Source: Homalodisca vitripennis
Lineage: Eukaryota; Arthropoda; Insecta; Hemiptera; Cicadellidae
Direction: 5' to 3'
Length of the DNA: 64,000 bases
Assembly: GCF_021130785.1 (NCBI RefSeq)
Contig: NW_025777445.1
Coordinates: 1 to 64,000, forward strand
Part shown: one piece after another, positions 24,276 through 34,849 of the stretch
Numbering within the stretch: position 1 is the first letter of the stretch
Layout: each line of letters opens with the position of its first letter
Translations under genes and position numbers: made by a program
Notes under the pieces: model-generated
Databases searched by the model: none
Told to the model about the DNA's origin: nothing
Seen by the model: only the letters and a program-made list of their open reading frames with translations

Positions 24276-25880
24276 AGTGCATGGACGTCATTCATCAGTG
24301 GAATGACGTCACCGGACAAGTAACGCCGAAATTTACTGGAGAATACTCTAATCTATTGATCCGTTTTAGATTTAACTTTAAAGACAGTGCCCTCAAGTCG
24401 GACATTTAAAATAAACCCATTGCCATACAATCTGAAATTATTTTCGGCTATAGTATTATTATTTTATAAAAATGTACTAATCTATGCTACGTTTTTTTAT
24501 CATATTCAAGACACGATATTATGTTCTACTTAATAATATTCTCAATCCCTATTAATTAAGTTGGAAATTATTCATACGATTCTTAAATGTGTCAAAAGGT
24601 GCAGCTTTTTAAAAATGCAGTAGGCTAAAGTCCATAAATGAAATAATTAAAAATAAAATAGCTTGGAAAGGTTTTAAATTCTGTCGATATAAATAATTGT
24701 AAGAAAATATTGGTTTTTTTACATACTCAGGTCTTATTAGGTAAGATAGGTTATTTCTGCGAGGACCTGGTTTAGCAGCTCGTTTACTAAAACTCAATAT
24801 TTAACCCACGTTTTCCCGCTTTACTGTCTAGATTGTATCAACTATTTATTTTAGAATCGTGACCAAACAAATATTATAATAGTTTTATTCAACTCCAAAC
24901 ATTGTTCTGCTTGAGTGTTTGTAAAACCACCACCTGTATGAGAAACAGTTGAATAATTAACAAATTTTGAATCATATAACTTGCAGGTAAATGAATCAGT
25001 TCAAAATAATTCGTTTTCCCTTAAACATCAAATTTAATATTACCTAGATCGCCAGCTATATTTTTATCAGGTATCACATGAATCTAGTTTAGTTAATTAC
25101 TTAATCCAATGGATAACAAAAATATTATTAATATTATTATGGTATGAAAGATCATTACACATACCTTTATATGATATTTTGGAAATTAAGAAAATAATAC
25201 ATTTTATTGTGAAACTATGTTTTCCAAGTAAGCTCCTATAAAATATGGATTATTCATATATTTCACTATAATTCTTTTCCACTTAAAGTCATCACCGTAT
25301 ATTTTGTCAATATGCTCACACAGGGTGCTGATACTAATACAATACTAAACGTAATACACCGCCTACATTCAAAATATAAAAAGCAACATACAAAATATAT
25401 AAAGAAGGTGAAACTCTATAATAGTACATTAACGTACCTCTTTTCATGTTTAATGAAAAGTGATTAATCCCCGTGGGTCCAAATATTGAAAAGAATGGCG
25501 AAAATTAGACTTTTTAACCTAGGGTAGTCTTAAATTATTTCAATTTACATAGATGTTTTAATAAAAAAACAATCTAAAGACTTTTTAAACAAAATTATGT
25601 TTAGTAGGTTTAATATATATTTCTTTGTAGAGGGGAAAGGAACTTTACATTTTTTAAAGTTTTTACATGTTACGTAAAAATTAGTTTAGGGTGGTTCTTA
25701 GATTATCTTAAAATACTTATACGTACTGCACCAAAATATTATGCGATATTGAAATCTAGAGTGTATCAAGGTAAAATAGAGGAACGTAGAAATAGATAGA
25801 TCAATATTACTAATATTTTATAAGAAGTTTCAATAGAAAATCTTTTTATATTCCGACCATTATTATGTTTTTCCAAACTC

Positions 25881-26689
25881 ATTTTCTTGTCTAAAATAAA
25901 CTTTAGATATAAAACAATATGTGTTAAAACATTTATTACTGACATGCAAAGATTTGAATCAATCATATAATTGTAAAGAATAGTTGGAAAGGCAAATTTT
26001 TGCTAACCGAAGGTGAGATTAAGAGTCTGGTCCAATTTTGTTTTTAGATTCATTCCGTCTCTATGTTTCTAGAAGCTTGCAACTTTACACGGACAGCCAA
26101 ATCTCTAACACCACACTCTGTAAAACTGTTAAGCTATTGGAATGACATGCTTTTGTAAATATCCTTTTTCTCTGTGAGTATTTTAGCCTCTAAAATCCTC
26201 CCATAACTAGAATCTGTAGCCTCTCGGGAAAACTAACCTCTACCTCTCCAGCCTATGACATCAACATAACTGTCGAATATGCCATTTGATCTATAGAATA
26301 TCGCAGCCTCTGGAACCGTCTGACTAAAGAAAAACTCAGCTTCTGGGTATTACCATGATTAAGAAACTCCCAGAATAAAAAGCTCCCAACATATGAGACG
26401 AGTGAGCTGGGACAGTTAAAACCTAAGAAACTGTTAACCTATCAAAAGTCCTAGTCTATAGGAAATAATAAAAATTTACATTTGTAATAGTAGAACTATC
26501 ACCCAATAAAAATTTTCACATTGGGACCCTTAGTAGTTGTAGCTCTGACCTTCATCGACTCGCAACCTCAGAGATAAGAAAGTTCTCGACTTTTTTCAAA
26601 TATGACCCCTCTGATCGGATTTTTTAGACATGCAAATCCGTTAAGACATTTTTTTCTAACGGTATTAAACTCCAAATGTAATATAATCT
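25881..26689. other. AT-rich spacer, no gene
   Basis: No protein similarity is seen. At 26180-26420 the word GCCTCT and variants recur irregularly (CCTCTAAAATCC, GCCTCTCGGG, CCTCTACCTCTCC, GCCTCTGGAA). It may be a decayed short repeat, but no period is clear. Confidence 0.4.
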
Positions 26690-27560
26690 TCGTTATAAGG
26701 AAATTATATTTTATCCTTCTCAATAAATTTACACCTTTAAGATCTTTAACACATACATGAAGTTTTGGAGAAAAACACTTGAGCTAATTTTGTCAATTCT
26801 TTAATGCACAATATTAAGTAAATTAAAAAACTGTTCAATATTGAGAGTTAAGCATGTACATAATTACATTAGTGCTTTGTACATGTAACAAGATTTTAAT
26901 GGCTATAATCTTGTAAGGAAGTATACAATCAATTTGTCTGTATTTTGACCACTTAAATGATGTCATACCATATTTGTTGAATATACGGAGGATTTGTTAT
27001 GCGAATGAACAACAGTGTAATCGACATATCGAGCACTCTCCTTAGGTATTTTATATCATAAACCATATATTACCGTATTAGGTATACGGACAAAAAACTA
27101 TTAAATTATGTTTTTATACAAATTTGACTGCTCAGCATTTACGTATTTATAATTAGATAATAAGAATTAATAAAAGTTTCTGTATTTTGAATTTTGATAA
27201 AACACGTAACCTAAACATAAGTACAGTAGTTTAATACAGCAATATGAGAAACGAAACAACAGAAAAATACCCAAAAGTAATATTTATTAATTTATAGATT
27301 TCCATAGAAACTACAAGGAAAAGTTTTGAGATTTCTTTACAAATTTCTTCGACAGTTCAGTTTCCTCGTTCAAAAGTAGTTCAACTCTCAGTAAGTCGGA
27401 GAACCACCATTAAGAACAGGATACGGTGGCCAGGAGCAGAAGCAGGACCTTCAAAGATAAGTGATTTACTTTTATTATTTAGAAATCACAATTTCTACTC
27501 TCACTATCTCGTTCCTAAAACAGTTTATATCATATTTTATTGAGTATTAATCACAGCACA
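26690..27560 (+). repeat. Paralogous block with F core copy 6 (partner 56280-57080)
   Basis: It is collinear with 56280-57080: AAACACTTGAGCTAATTTTG, AATGAACAACAGTGTAA, ATTTCCATAGAAACTACAAG, CGGAGAACCACCATTAAGAA, GAAGCAGGACC (b, about 27438), then AGAAATCACAATTTCTACTC (c). Similarity continues as far as TAGATCTATTACTATATACACCG at 27887, just before a LINE insertion. Confidence 0.65.
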
Positions 27561-27626
27561 AAATATTGGAACAGTTCATAGTGATAATGAGATTGCAAAA
27601 TATACACATCAGAATTAAATATCAAC

Positions 27627-27631
<5 letters not shown>

Positions 27632-27678
<47 letters not shown>

Positions 27679-27683
27679 TATAT
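27632..27683 (+). repeat. AT dinucleotide microsatellite
   Basis: A near-perfect TA run with one AA interruption near 27671. Open frames across it encode Tyr-Ile repeats and are artefacts. Confidence 0.97.
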
Positions 27684-28343
27684 TTTATATTTATTTCAGA
27701 TTCCTTTATTCCTTTTTGTGCCGTCAGTATACTTACGAGATACAAAATCCATTTCTTAATCTTGTGTAGTACTTGGTAAACTTGTGTTCTCTGTTATTTT
27801 ATTCACTCTGAACCCAAAGAATACAGATGGAAACAGGTTATATTTTTTCCAATTAACTAAATCTTTTCTGCACTTTAGATCTATTACTATATACACCGTA
27901 ACCTAGATGGAAATCAACGTCCTGGGTATGACGTTAAACTGCCTTTCCCATCCTTTCCCGTATCCTTAATCATATCCATCCCTACTCACTCCTTTCCGAC
28001 TGTTCCGCTTCGTCACCCGCCGGGAGTGCCCCAGCCCTAATCAAGGAGTGCCTTCTTGTTAGTGTGCTGGGGCTGATGTGCGCTTGCGATGCCGACGCGT
28101 CAGTGACGATACGGATCTGAGACCAGCCACGTCAGTCCTTGGTCAGGAAGTGTGCAGTGAGCAGAGATGTCGGAGTCTCTGCTGCTACGTGCGAGCCCGA
28201 GTCGTGCGCGAATTCCCGTCTCGGTTAAACGAGCTAACACCAGGCCCCGGGGAACTGGGGTAGGGTCTGTTTGTTCAAGGACCCGAGGGCACGCCCGTTC
28301 CTGGTGTTTCGGCCCGCACCTCTTCACACAAAGCGCTGGTTAA

Positions 28344-29234
28344 CTTTCTCTGGATACCTCCTCAACTCCAAGGCACAGTGTAGTAAACAGAGATTGCGAA
28401 AGTAATCTGAAAAGACCATTATCTGACTCCATGCAAAGAGGAATAATCAGAAGTTCGGACATTCTAGCCAAAACAGTATGCCAAAACAAAGAACTGTGCG
28501 TACAATGCGGTAAAGAATACCACAACGAAAAGACATGCAACATAGAACCCTTCTGCGTTAACTGCAAAGGAAAACACTCCGCAGCCTCAAGAAATTGTAA
28601 GATATACCTAGAAGAAAAGGAGGTAATAAAGATTGCCACAGTTAACAAGCTGTCATTCGTGGATGCTCGCAAAGAGTATAGAAGACGAACAGCTCAACTG
28701 CCGAAGAAAGATGTGTCTTACGCAAAAGCTGCTGCCTCAACAACCCGAGATACTCCTTCCTGTTCTCATTGTTCTTCCTTGGAGGCGATGGTTGAAGCCC
28801 TGACACAACAAATGGCAAATTTCATTAGTTTACTCTCGGTTAACTTCAATCCAATCCCCCAAGTACAACAGAAGCTACTTCCAGCGAAGACATCTGACGA
28901 TCCTCGTCTACAGAGCACTAGAGCAAAATTCCTAAAAACACCAAACGAAAAAACTAATGTATCCGAGAAACTAAAGCCTCAACAGCAAACGCCAGCTAAA
29001 AGAAAAGCACTCAACGACAAACTAAAACAAAGTATTAAAAGTAAGATTGACAACCGCTCCCAAGGATCACCAAAAACTTCCACACATTCCCGTTTTTCAT
29101 CCCAATCAAGTGTTATGGAGGAGGACGAGATTGTGGATGAACAAACCTTAGAAACAGAATTCAAGACAGTCACAGGTAAATTTAAAAATCCACAATTCTC
29201 AAAAACCAGAAATAAAATAACTTTTTTAAAATAA
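28344..29234 (+). CDS. LINE ORF1 (gag-like, zinc knuckles), N-terminus missing
   Basis: It is open from just after an in-frame stop (TAA at 28341-28343) to TAA at 29232-29234; the first ATG is at 28431. From that ATG it is 267 residues. Two zinc knuckles are visible: CVQCGKEYHNEKTC (C-x2-C-x4-H-x4-C, about residues 23-36) and CVNCKGKHSAASRNC (about 42-56). A SYAKAA stretch follows, then a lysine/serine/glutamine-rich tail without further domains. LINE ORF1 proteins of this kind bind element RNA. The family usually has about 400-600 residues and a further knuckle upstream, so the N-terminal half is lost. ORF2 starts 7 bp downstream. Confidence 0.7.
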   Translation, partial: LSLDTSSTPRHSVVNRDCESNLKRPLSDSMQRGIIRSSDILAKTVCQNKELCVQCGKEYHNEKTCNIEPFCVNCKGKHSAASRNCKIYLEEKEVIKIATVNKLSFVDARKEYRRRTAQLPKKDVSYAKAAASTTRDTPSCSHCSSLEAMVEALTQQMANFISLLSVNFNPIPQVQQKLLPAKTSDDPRLQSTRAKFLKTPNEKTNVSEKLKPQQQTPAKRKALNDKLKQSIKSKIDNRSQGSPKTSTHSRFSSQSSVMEEDEIVDEQTLETEFKTVTGKFKNPQFSKTRNKITFLK

Positions 29235-29241
29235 CAAATAA

Positions 29242-29318
29242 ATGTTTTCAATACTCCAATGGAACATAAACGGATTAAAATCACGCGTTGAAGAATTAAA
29301 ACATCTTCTTCAGGTGTC
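29242..29318 (+). pseudogene. LINE ORF2 start (endonuclease N-terminus), truncated
   Basis: ATG at 29242 begins MFSILQWNINGLKSRVEELK. QWNINGL is the first conserved motif of apurinic-type LINE endonucleases. About 25 codons follow the family, then the frame enters unrelated AT-rich sequence from about 29319. The short gap to ORF1 suggests reinitiation of translation in the intact element. Confidence 0.7.
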
Positions 29319-30290
29319 AAAGAGAAGTATACATTTTAATTTTAATTCTTTTTTGATCAGACTCTTAATTAAATTTGTTCGATTGTGTGAAATTTTGAAG
29401 AAAATCGAATCTAAAGTTTGTAAACTTTGTCAAATTTTGAGTGAAGTTTAATCTCGGAATAAACCAAGTATTTCCGAAAAGTTGTTTTGATTTACGAAGT
29501 ATTAGCTCCATATAAATATAATATATATGTGCTATAATAACGGTACATAATTATAATGTTGGTTCATTATTTTCCTCGAATATTAATGTGCATTTTTAAT
29601 GAATCGGTTTACAACGCCCAAATCTTTCAATATCCGTTCATGTATATTTGATAAAGAGTATTGATTACTTAAATATGTCTAAGAGACATCTTTCAGTCAT
29701 TTTATTTATTTAAATCCTTAATATACTCGAAGTGAACAGAAAGAATAAGTTTACAATCACCTTAAATGTCATCTCTAAGTGTTTTAAGGTCCTTTCATAC
29801 ATATTTGATAAAAAATGTAAAGATTACTTAGAGAATTATTTAGTTAAATATGCCTGAGAGACATCTTTCAGCCATTGTAAATAATTTGAAATTAGTGAAA
29901 GTAAGTTGTCTTAGGATTAAAATTTATAACTTAATTATATTTGATTGCTTGCACTTAGAAATTACGTAACGGTATTGTAAAACTTTTTGAGGAGAAATAT
30001 AGTCTATAATTGTTGATTTAATCAAAATTTTACTAGAACTACCACCAGAGGTCAAAAATAAACCTTCATAGACATTCCGAATAAAATCAATTACTGAATC
30101 TCTAGAGGAGACGTTAAAAGCCTCTTTGAACCAAAAAATAAACATACAAATAAAACAATTTCAAGTTGAACAGTTATCAATTATTCTGTAACGTGCTCTA
30201 TTGTCCCCTTAAAATATTGAGTTTCTCAACTAAGTGAGATTTTATTATAACATATAATTTGCTTTTCTAAAAAGTTATACAACAGCTGAA
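29319..30290 (+). repeat. Family F e-module region
   Basis: No gene is visible. The e-module lies at 29713-29757 (CTCGAAGTGAACAGAAAGAA), followed by TTCATACATATTTGATAAAA, then AAAGATTACTTAGAGAATTA and a CTACCACCAGAGG block near 30038. The GGAGACGTTAAAAGCCTCTT stretch near 30098 recurs near 22803. Confidence 0.6.
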
Positions 30291-30295
30291 TATTG

Positions 30296-30470
30296 ACATC
30301 TAGTAGGAAGGTGCAGGATAAACAATTGCCAGAATGTGCCTATTAGACATCTTTTACTATCTTAGTAGCTAATCTAGCTAATCGATCACTGTCTCAGCTT
30401 ATCGATTTACAGGCTTGAGTTCGAGTCCTGGTTAGAGGATATGACTTTCGCAACCTGAAGTAATAAAGGA
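30296..30470 (+). repeat. tRNA-derived SINE copy 4
   Basis: It carries CATCTAGTAGGAAGGTGCAG, GCCAGAATGTGCCTATTAGA, then a tRNA-like part. The B box is GAGTTCGAGTCC (about 30417-30428), an exact match to the polymerase III core GTTCGAGTC. The A-box region is degenerate (TAGTAGCTAATC). It is not part of the block duplication, so it is an independent insertion. Confidence 0.65.
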
Positions 30471-30793
30471 TCCAAAACGTCATGTATAGAAAGTAAAATT
30501 TGTGAATTGATTAGATCAAGTTTAGCGTTCCTAAAGAAGTGGGTAGAAAATGTGCGACAAGATTTTGAATGCGCTTATTTTGGAAATAGGCCAACATTTA
30601 ACTAAAAAGTCATATATGAAAGTTTAATCTTGACTATATGTTATAAAATTAAAATACCAAAGAGCTTTTTCTTCATGGATGCGGTTTATCAAGAAATATA
30701 CTATGCATGTGAAGTAAGTTTTAACGTTTTTTGCGAGTATATATTAAAAGGAATTTTCAAGCCCAAAACGGTGTAGTAAAATTTTACTTTTAA

Positions 30794-31885
30794 CCCTTTC
30801 AGGGCCAGGCGGCAATATATTGCCGCCATAGATCGTGTCTGAAAAGTGCCAGGCGGCAAAATATTGCCGTCGGTGACATATATTTCCGCCTTGATATTCG
30901 TCGTTTTCTTAAATAAATACAACGTCAAATAATTAAAGTTTTATGTTTTTTTATTCCCTGCTATATTTGTAGATAGTTAATATGAATATAATTTTTATTT
31001 TGGAGGTCTATGCATTTTTATTTCGTAATTGTCACGTGACATTATCAGGTGACTCAATCTATTGTTGTTAATTATTTATGCTTTAGTGTAATCGTACTAT
31101 TGTATGCTGGATTCTTCTTCATTATTTTATTTTGTGGTTGTAAATATTAGTAGTGTTAGTAATTACCTGCTTAGCTATTGTGTGTAGTAGTTACAATGAC
31201 TGACAATTTGTGAACTCACGGGAGTGAAATTGTAAGTAGCATATTTGTAAATAGAAAAAGTGTAAATAAATTTCAAATAAAATTGTGTAAATATTTCTTG
31301 GTAAATAGTGTTTTTAACTGTATTGAAACTGCTTATGGATCCTACAATCATCTGTTTACCGGTACATCCATAATGTGAATATCTATTTTAAGTTTCTTGC
31401 AGTGTAAGAGTCAGTTGCTTTATCACTTGTTGCGAACTACAATTATGCGTATTTATACAAAATGTGTCATAAAAAATTTATTTATGAGAGAAATAACACA
31501 AAATTTTGTATGGTTGTTCCTTTATAAATGTACAATATAATAACATAGCTTCCTACATTAAAATTATTTTTCCTTTTTTAGTTATTTACAAAAAAAAAAT
31601 AAAAAAATAAAATTTTTTTATGTAATCCATTAAAACATTATTTTTTTAAATTTTAAATTACTTAAAACTACATCTATATATTTTTTTTGTTGATAGTATA
31701 TATCTATACGAGTAATTTGGTGCAACTTTTAGGTCATTCTCTAATGTTTATGAAAAGTTATAAATTTTAATCTAAGAGACTGCAAAATCGTCAATTTTAG
31801 CCTGGCACTTTTGACTAGTCACAAGGGGATATGATATGTGAAAAAATTTTGGAACATCTCATATTTGGTCCTGGCCCTGAAAGGG
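30794..31885. mobile_element. Non-autonomous piggyBac-type element, 1092 bp
   Basis: The termini are exact: CCCTTTCAGGGCCAGG at the left and its reverse complement CCTGGCCCTGAAAGGG at the right, each flanked by TTAA (30790-30793 and 31886-31889). Insertion at TTAA with ends starting CCC is the hallmark of piggyBac elements. Subterminal AAAAGTGCCAGGC (about 30843) is inverted near the right end (GCCTGGCACTTTT, about 31800). The interior is AT-rich with no transposase, so it depends on an autonomous relative. Confidence 0.88.
30808..30827. repeat. Perfect 20-bp palindrome in the piggyBac-type end
   Basis: GGCGGCAATATATTGCCGCC is its own reverse complement. An imperfect second copy (GGCGGCAAAATATTGCCGTC) follows at about 30852. 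Their position just inside the terminal repeat suggests transposase or host-factor binding sites; this is inference. Confidence 0.85.
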
Positions 31886-31966
31886 TTAAACTCTTCCAAT
31901 ATAAATATTGTTATACCTTTAGGACAATAAGATTATAAATTGAACCTTGTCCTATAAGGAACTTAG

Positions 31967-32312
31967 CACTGCTTCCGGAGTGACAGGATATTCTGGATGA
32001 GTAAGGTTAGGGGTAGGGTTCGCCTCATATTGACATCCATGAGGAATAATTTAGGGTACTCATCTCATCATGTACCCTCGAAAGAGTGGGAGGCCGTTTT
32101 TGAACCGGCCTCTTTAGTCAAAACGGGTAGGGTGCGACACAACCTTTTGTCTAGGCTGGCAAGAACATTTATCTATTAGAAAACGAACCCTACCACCTCC
32201 AACAGTCATCTGCTGCAATAGACTAGAAATTTCGAATTAACATGACCCCAAGAATCTTGACATTTGCGGTTTGGGATGTGCCACTTCTGGACATCCATAA
32301 CGTTGGCGAGTA
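31967..32312 (+). mobile_element. Partial foldback element (middle and right arm)
   Basis: It matches 2990-3330: GTGACAGGATATTCTGGATG, GTAAGGTTAGGGGTAGGG, CTCATCATGTACCCTCGAAAG, AGAAAACGAACCCTACC, CTTCTGGACATCCATAACG. The left arm and the outermost part of the right arm are missing. It belongs to the same family as the 2728-3421 element. Confidence 0.65.
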
Positions 32313-32329
32313 AGATCGGAGTAAACTGT

Positions 32330-34450
32330 TCCAACCCATATTTCAAGTAATGTATTGTTTATTTAATAACTTATCGATATCGTAAGTTGTATAATCTAAG
32401 GAACTTTACAATTGTAATTTACATATACTGTTATGTAGACTATTTAAGTTATATACATCAAAGGAAAAGTAACCTACCAAGGTTCTTTTACTTGCAGATA
32501 CACTATTTAGCGATGACGACATATCGAGTATTGTGCCTGAATGATCTAAATCATGATACTCTATCACGTTGACATTAATATGGTAAGACGAGAAATAAAA
32601 CATGTTTATTTCTATAGTATGCATGTGTTCGGGTAATCTGATAACAAACATCTATTTACTGTTAATTATAGTGTAAGTGAAGGGAAATCTATAAAAAACA
32701 AACATATGAAATATACAGCAGTGTACATATTAATATATTTTAAATATCCATAGAAACAATAAAGAACATGAATTGCAAAGTTTTTTATAAATTCAGTAAT
32801 GTTATTTAGAAAAATCGTTGAACTCACGCCACATTAGTATATAGAAGCACGACTAGGAACAAGTGCAACGGCCAAGAGCTTGGTAAGAGCCAGGACCTTT
32901 TTAATTGTTCCGTTTAATTTTCTAAGTCGTTTAACACGCAGGATGTGGAAAAAAACACCAGGAGTACGCTGGCGACGACCAGGACAGAGACAAGGACTTA
33001 TAGATGAGTTACTTTTCTTCTTTCAACTTATTTTCTTTGATTATTCTTCTTTATGAAAGCAATTTACATCTTAGATTTAGCGATAATTAACCACAGCCAA
33101 AAAAGGTAAACAGTTCCAATTCAATTATAACGAGTTTGCAGTTAAAAGAATTAAAATTTTTATGAATTTTACAATAATTTTATTTTATTTTTTTATCTTG
33201 ACTAACAAGTAACTTTCGTATATATCGTGGAAAAACTTAAAGAACTTGTGATATATAGTTTTATATCGCTTCAATACTCTTAGTGTACAGAAAGAATCAG
33301 TTTAAAGCTATCTTCTTTAAAATCACCAAATGTTTTATGATCCGTTCTCACATGTTTCATAAAAAGTGAAACACTAACAAAAGAATTATTTTCTTAAATG
33401 TGCCTTAAGAGAAATCTTTTAGGGGTTTTATAGTAGAGTAAATATTGAAAATAATTTTAAATTATGAGTAGTATATGTTACTTCATTTAGGATTAAGATT
33501 CAGAACGTACTGCGTTAAAACTCAGTTTTATAAAAGCTGTATGGAGAATTATAGTCTATACATTTCAATTTATTCAACTAGTTGTTGACTGACTTTATTA
33601 TCTTGTTTTATCTTGACTAACAAGTAACTTTCGTATATGTCGTGGAAAAACTAAAAGAACTTGTGATCTATGGTTTTAAATCCCTTCAGTACTCTAAGTG
33701 TACAGAAAGAATCAGTTTACAACTATCTTCTTGAAAACCTCCAAATCGTTTAAGATCCATTCTCACATGTTTTATAAAAAGTGTAAAGATTACCAAGAGA
33801 ATTATTTACTTAATTGTGTCTGAGAGACATCTTTAAGGCATTTAATAGTTCTGTAAATATTGAAAATAATTTGAAATTAGTAATTGTTAGCTCATTTAGG
33901 TTTAAGATTTAGAACGTATTGCGTTAAAACTCAAAGATTTCTAAAAACTGTGTGGAGAAATATAGTCTATACATTTTAATTTATTCAACTAGTTGTTGAC
34001 AGACTTTATTTTCTTGTTCTATCTAGACCAACAAATAACTTTCGTATGTTTTGTGGACGAACTGAAAGAACTTGTGATTTATAGTTTTAAATCCCTTCAG
34101 TACTCTAAGTGTACAGAATGAATCAGTTTAACACTATCTTCTTGAAAACCTCCAAATCTTTTAAGATCCATTCTCACATGTTTTATAAAAAGTGTAAAGA
34201 TTACCAAGAGAATTATTAACTGAATTGTGTCTGAGAGACATCTTTAAGGCATTTAATAGTTCTGTAAATATTGAAAATAATTTGAAATTAGTAAATGTTA
34301 TCTCATTAAGTATTAAAATTCATAACGTATTGCGTTAACTTGTTTTAACTCAATAATTTCTAAAAATGGTATGGTACATATTTGAGGAAAATTATGGTCC
34401 ATATCTGTTACTTTATTGCACTAGTTAATAAGATTACCTTTACAGCTCTC
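32330..34450 (+). repeat. Family F unit with core copy 7 (double-core subtype)
   Basis: It contains the i-module (about 32387-32520), GGGTAATCTGATAACAAAC, TATCCATAGAAACAATAAAG, a first core (about 32847-32895, GCCAAGAGCTTGGTAAGAG), a second core (GACCAGGACAGAGACAAGGA, about 32978), TGAGTTACTTTTCTTC, and three tandem e-modules. It is the most complete double-core unit, with 61360-62690 as its closest relative. No coding region is present. Confidence 0.65.
33196..34440 (+). repeat. Tandem triplication of a ~413-bp unit
   Basis: TCTTGACTAACAAGTAACTT begins at 33196 and 33611, and TCTAGACCAACAAATAACTT at 34022 (periods 415 and 411). Each unit spans the whole e-module and the TATAGTCTATA/ATTTATTCAACTAGTT stretch. 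The 61960-62350 counterpart has one unit. The second and third units are more alike than either is to the first. Confidence 0.85.
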
Positions 34451-34849
34451 ATCCACTTTACAAGAGGCTAGAAATTGCCGATTAAAATTATATAGTTTTA
34501 GAAATAACTTCTCTTAGATTCCATTGTCACTTTTAAATGTTGAACTTCCAATATTAATAATAATTTTACTCCGAAGAAAGTAAAAAAATGCTATATTTAA
34601 GAATAATGCTAGGTTCTAGTTGGTATAAAACATAACTAAAAATGTTTATCGGGATATCATTTTTCACACACTGACAGGAAATCCAATCCACTGCAAAATC
34701 AGATGAGAACAATCAAAATAATTGTTAGGAAGTGACGAGCTACCTAGCCTTAGAGGTATTATGGTTTATACCCAGATATCGGAGTAACTGAGGCTCTTGT
34801 TTTCACATGCATATTTCACTTTAAACATAATAAAATCTATTATAGATTG
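34451..34849 (+). repeat. Family F tail modules
   Basis: No gene is visible. It carries AGATTCCATTGTCACTTTTA, then TTTATCGGGATATCATTTTT and GACAGGAAATCCAATCCACT, matching 2130-2190. TTTATACCCAGATATCGG follows, as at 2255. Confidence 0.55.

Larger units (their letters stand above)
23786..25880 (-). mobile_element. Helitron-like element, copy A
   Basis: The element is shared with copy B (36679-39040) almost base for base outside the tandem array. The 267-bp length difference equals five array units. From the minus-strand viewpoint the order is about 1.6 kb of non-coding AT-rich sequence, a broken helicase C-terminus, then an array ending in CTAG. Helitrons end in CTRR. The 5' TC end and the A/T target are not confirmed, since the base before the leftmost CTAG is C here and T in copy B. 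Confidence 0.6.
27915..29318 (+). mobile_element. 3'-truncated LINE (Jockey superfamily)
   Basis: The insertion starts near 27915, where similarity to the 57220 paralogue stops and GC content rises sharply. It has a GC-rich leader (27960-28340), a zinc-knuckle ORF1 and only the first ~25 codons of an endonuclease ORF2. It stops at about 29318 where AT-rich sequence resumes. Losing the 3' end is unusual, since LINEs normally lose the 5' end on insertion, so a later deletion or rearrangement is implied. The clade (I-, Jockey- or R1-like) is not settled. Confidence 0.65.

Noticed and set aside
26180..26420. Irregular GCCTCT-rich stretch as a tandem repeat
   Set aside because: Spacing between the words is irregular and flanking bases do not align.
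27551..27769. Overlapping frames with Tyr-Ile repeats
   Set aside because: They are produced by the AT microsatellite at 27632-27683.
31997..32179. 60-codon frame
   Set aside because: It lies in the foldback element, and the matching copy at 3020-3190 does not keep the frame as a plausible protein.
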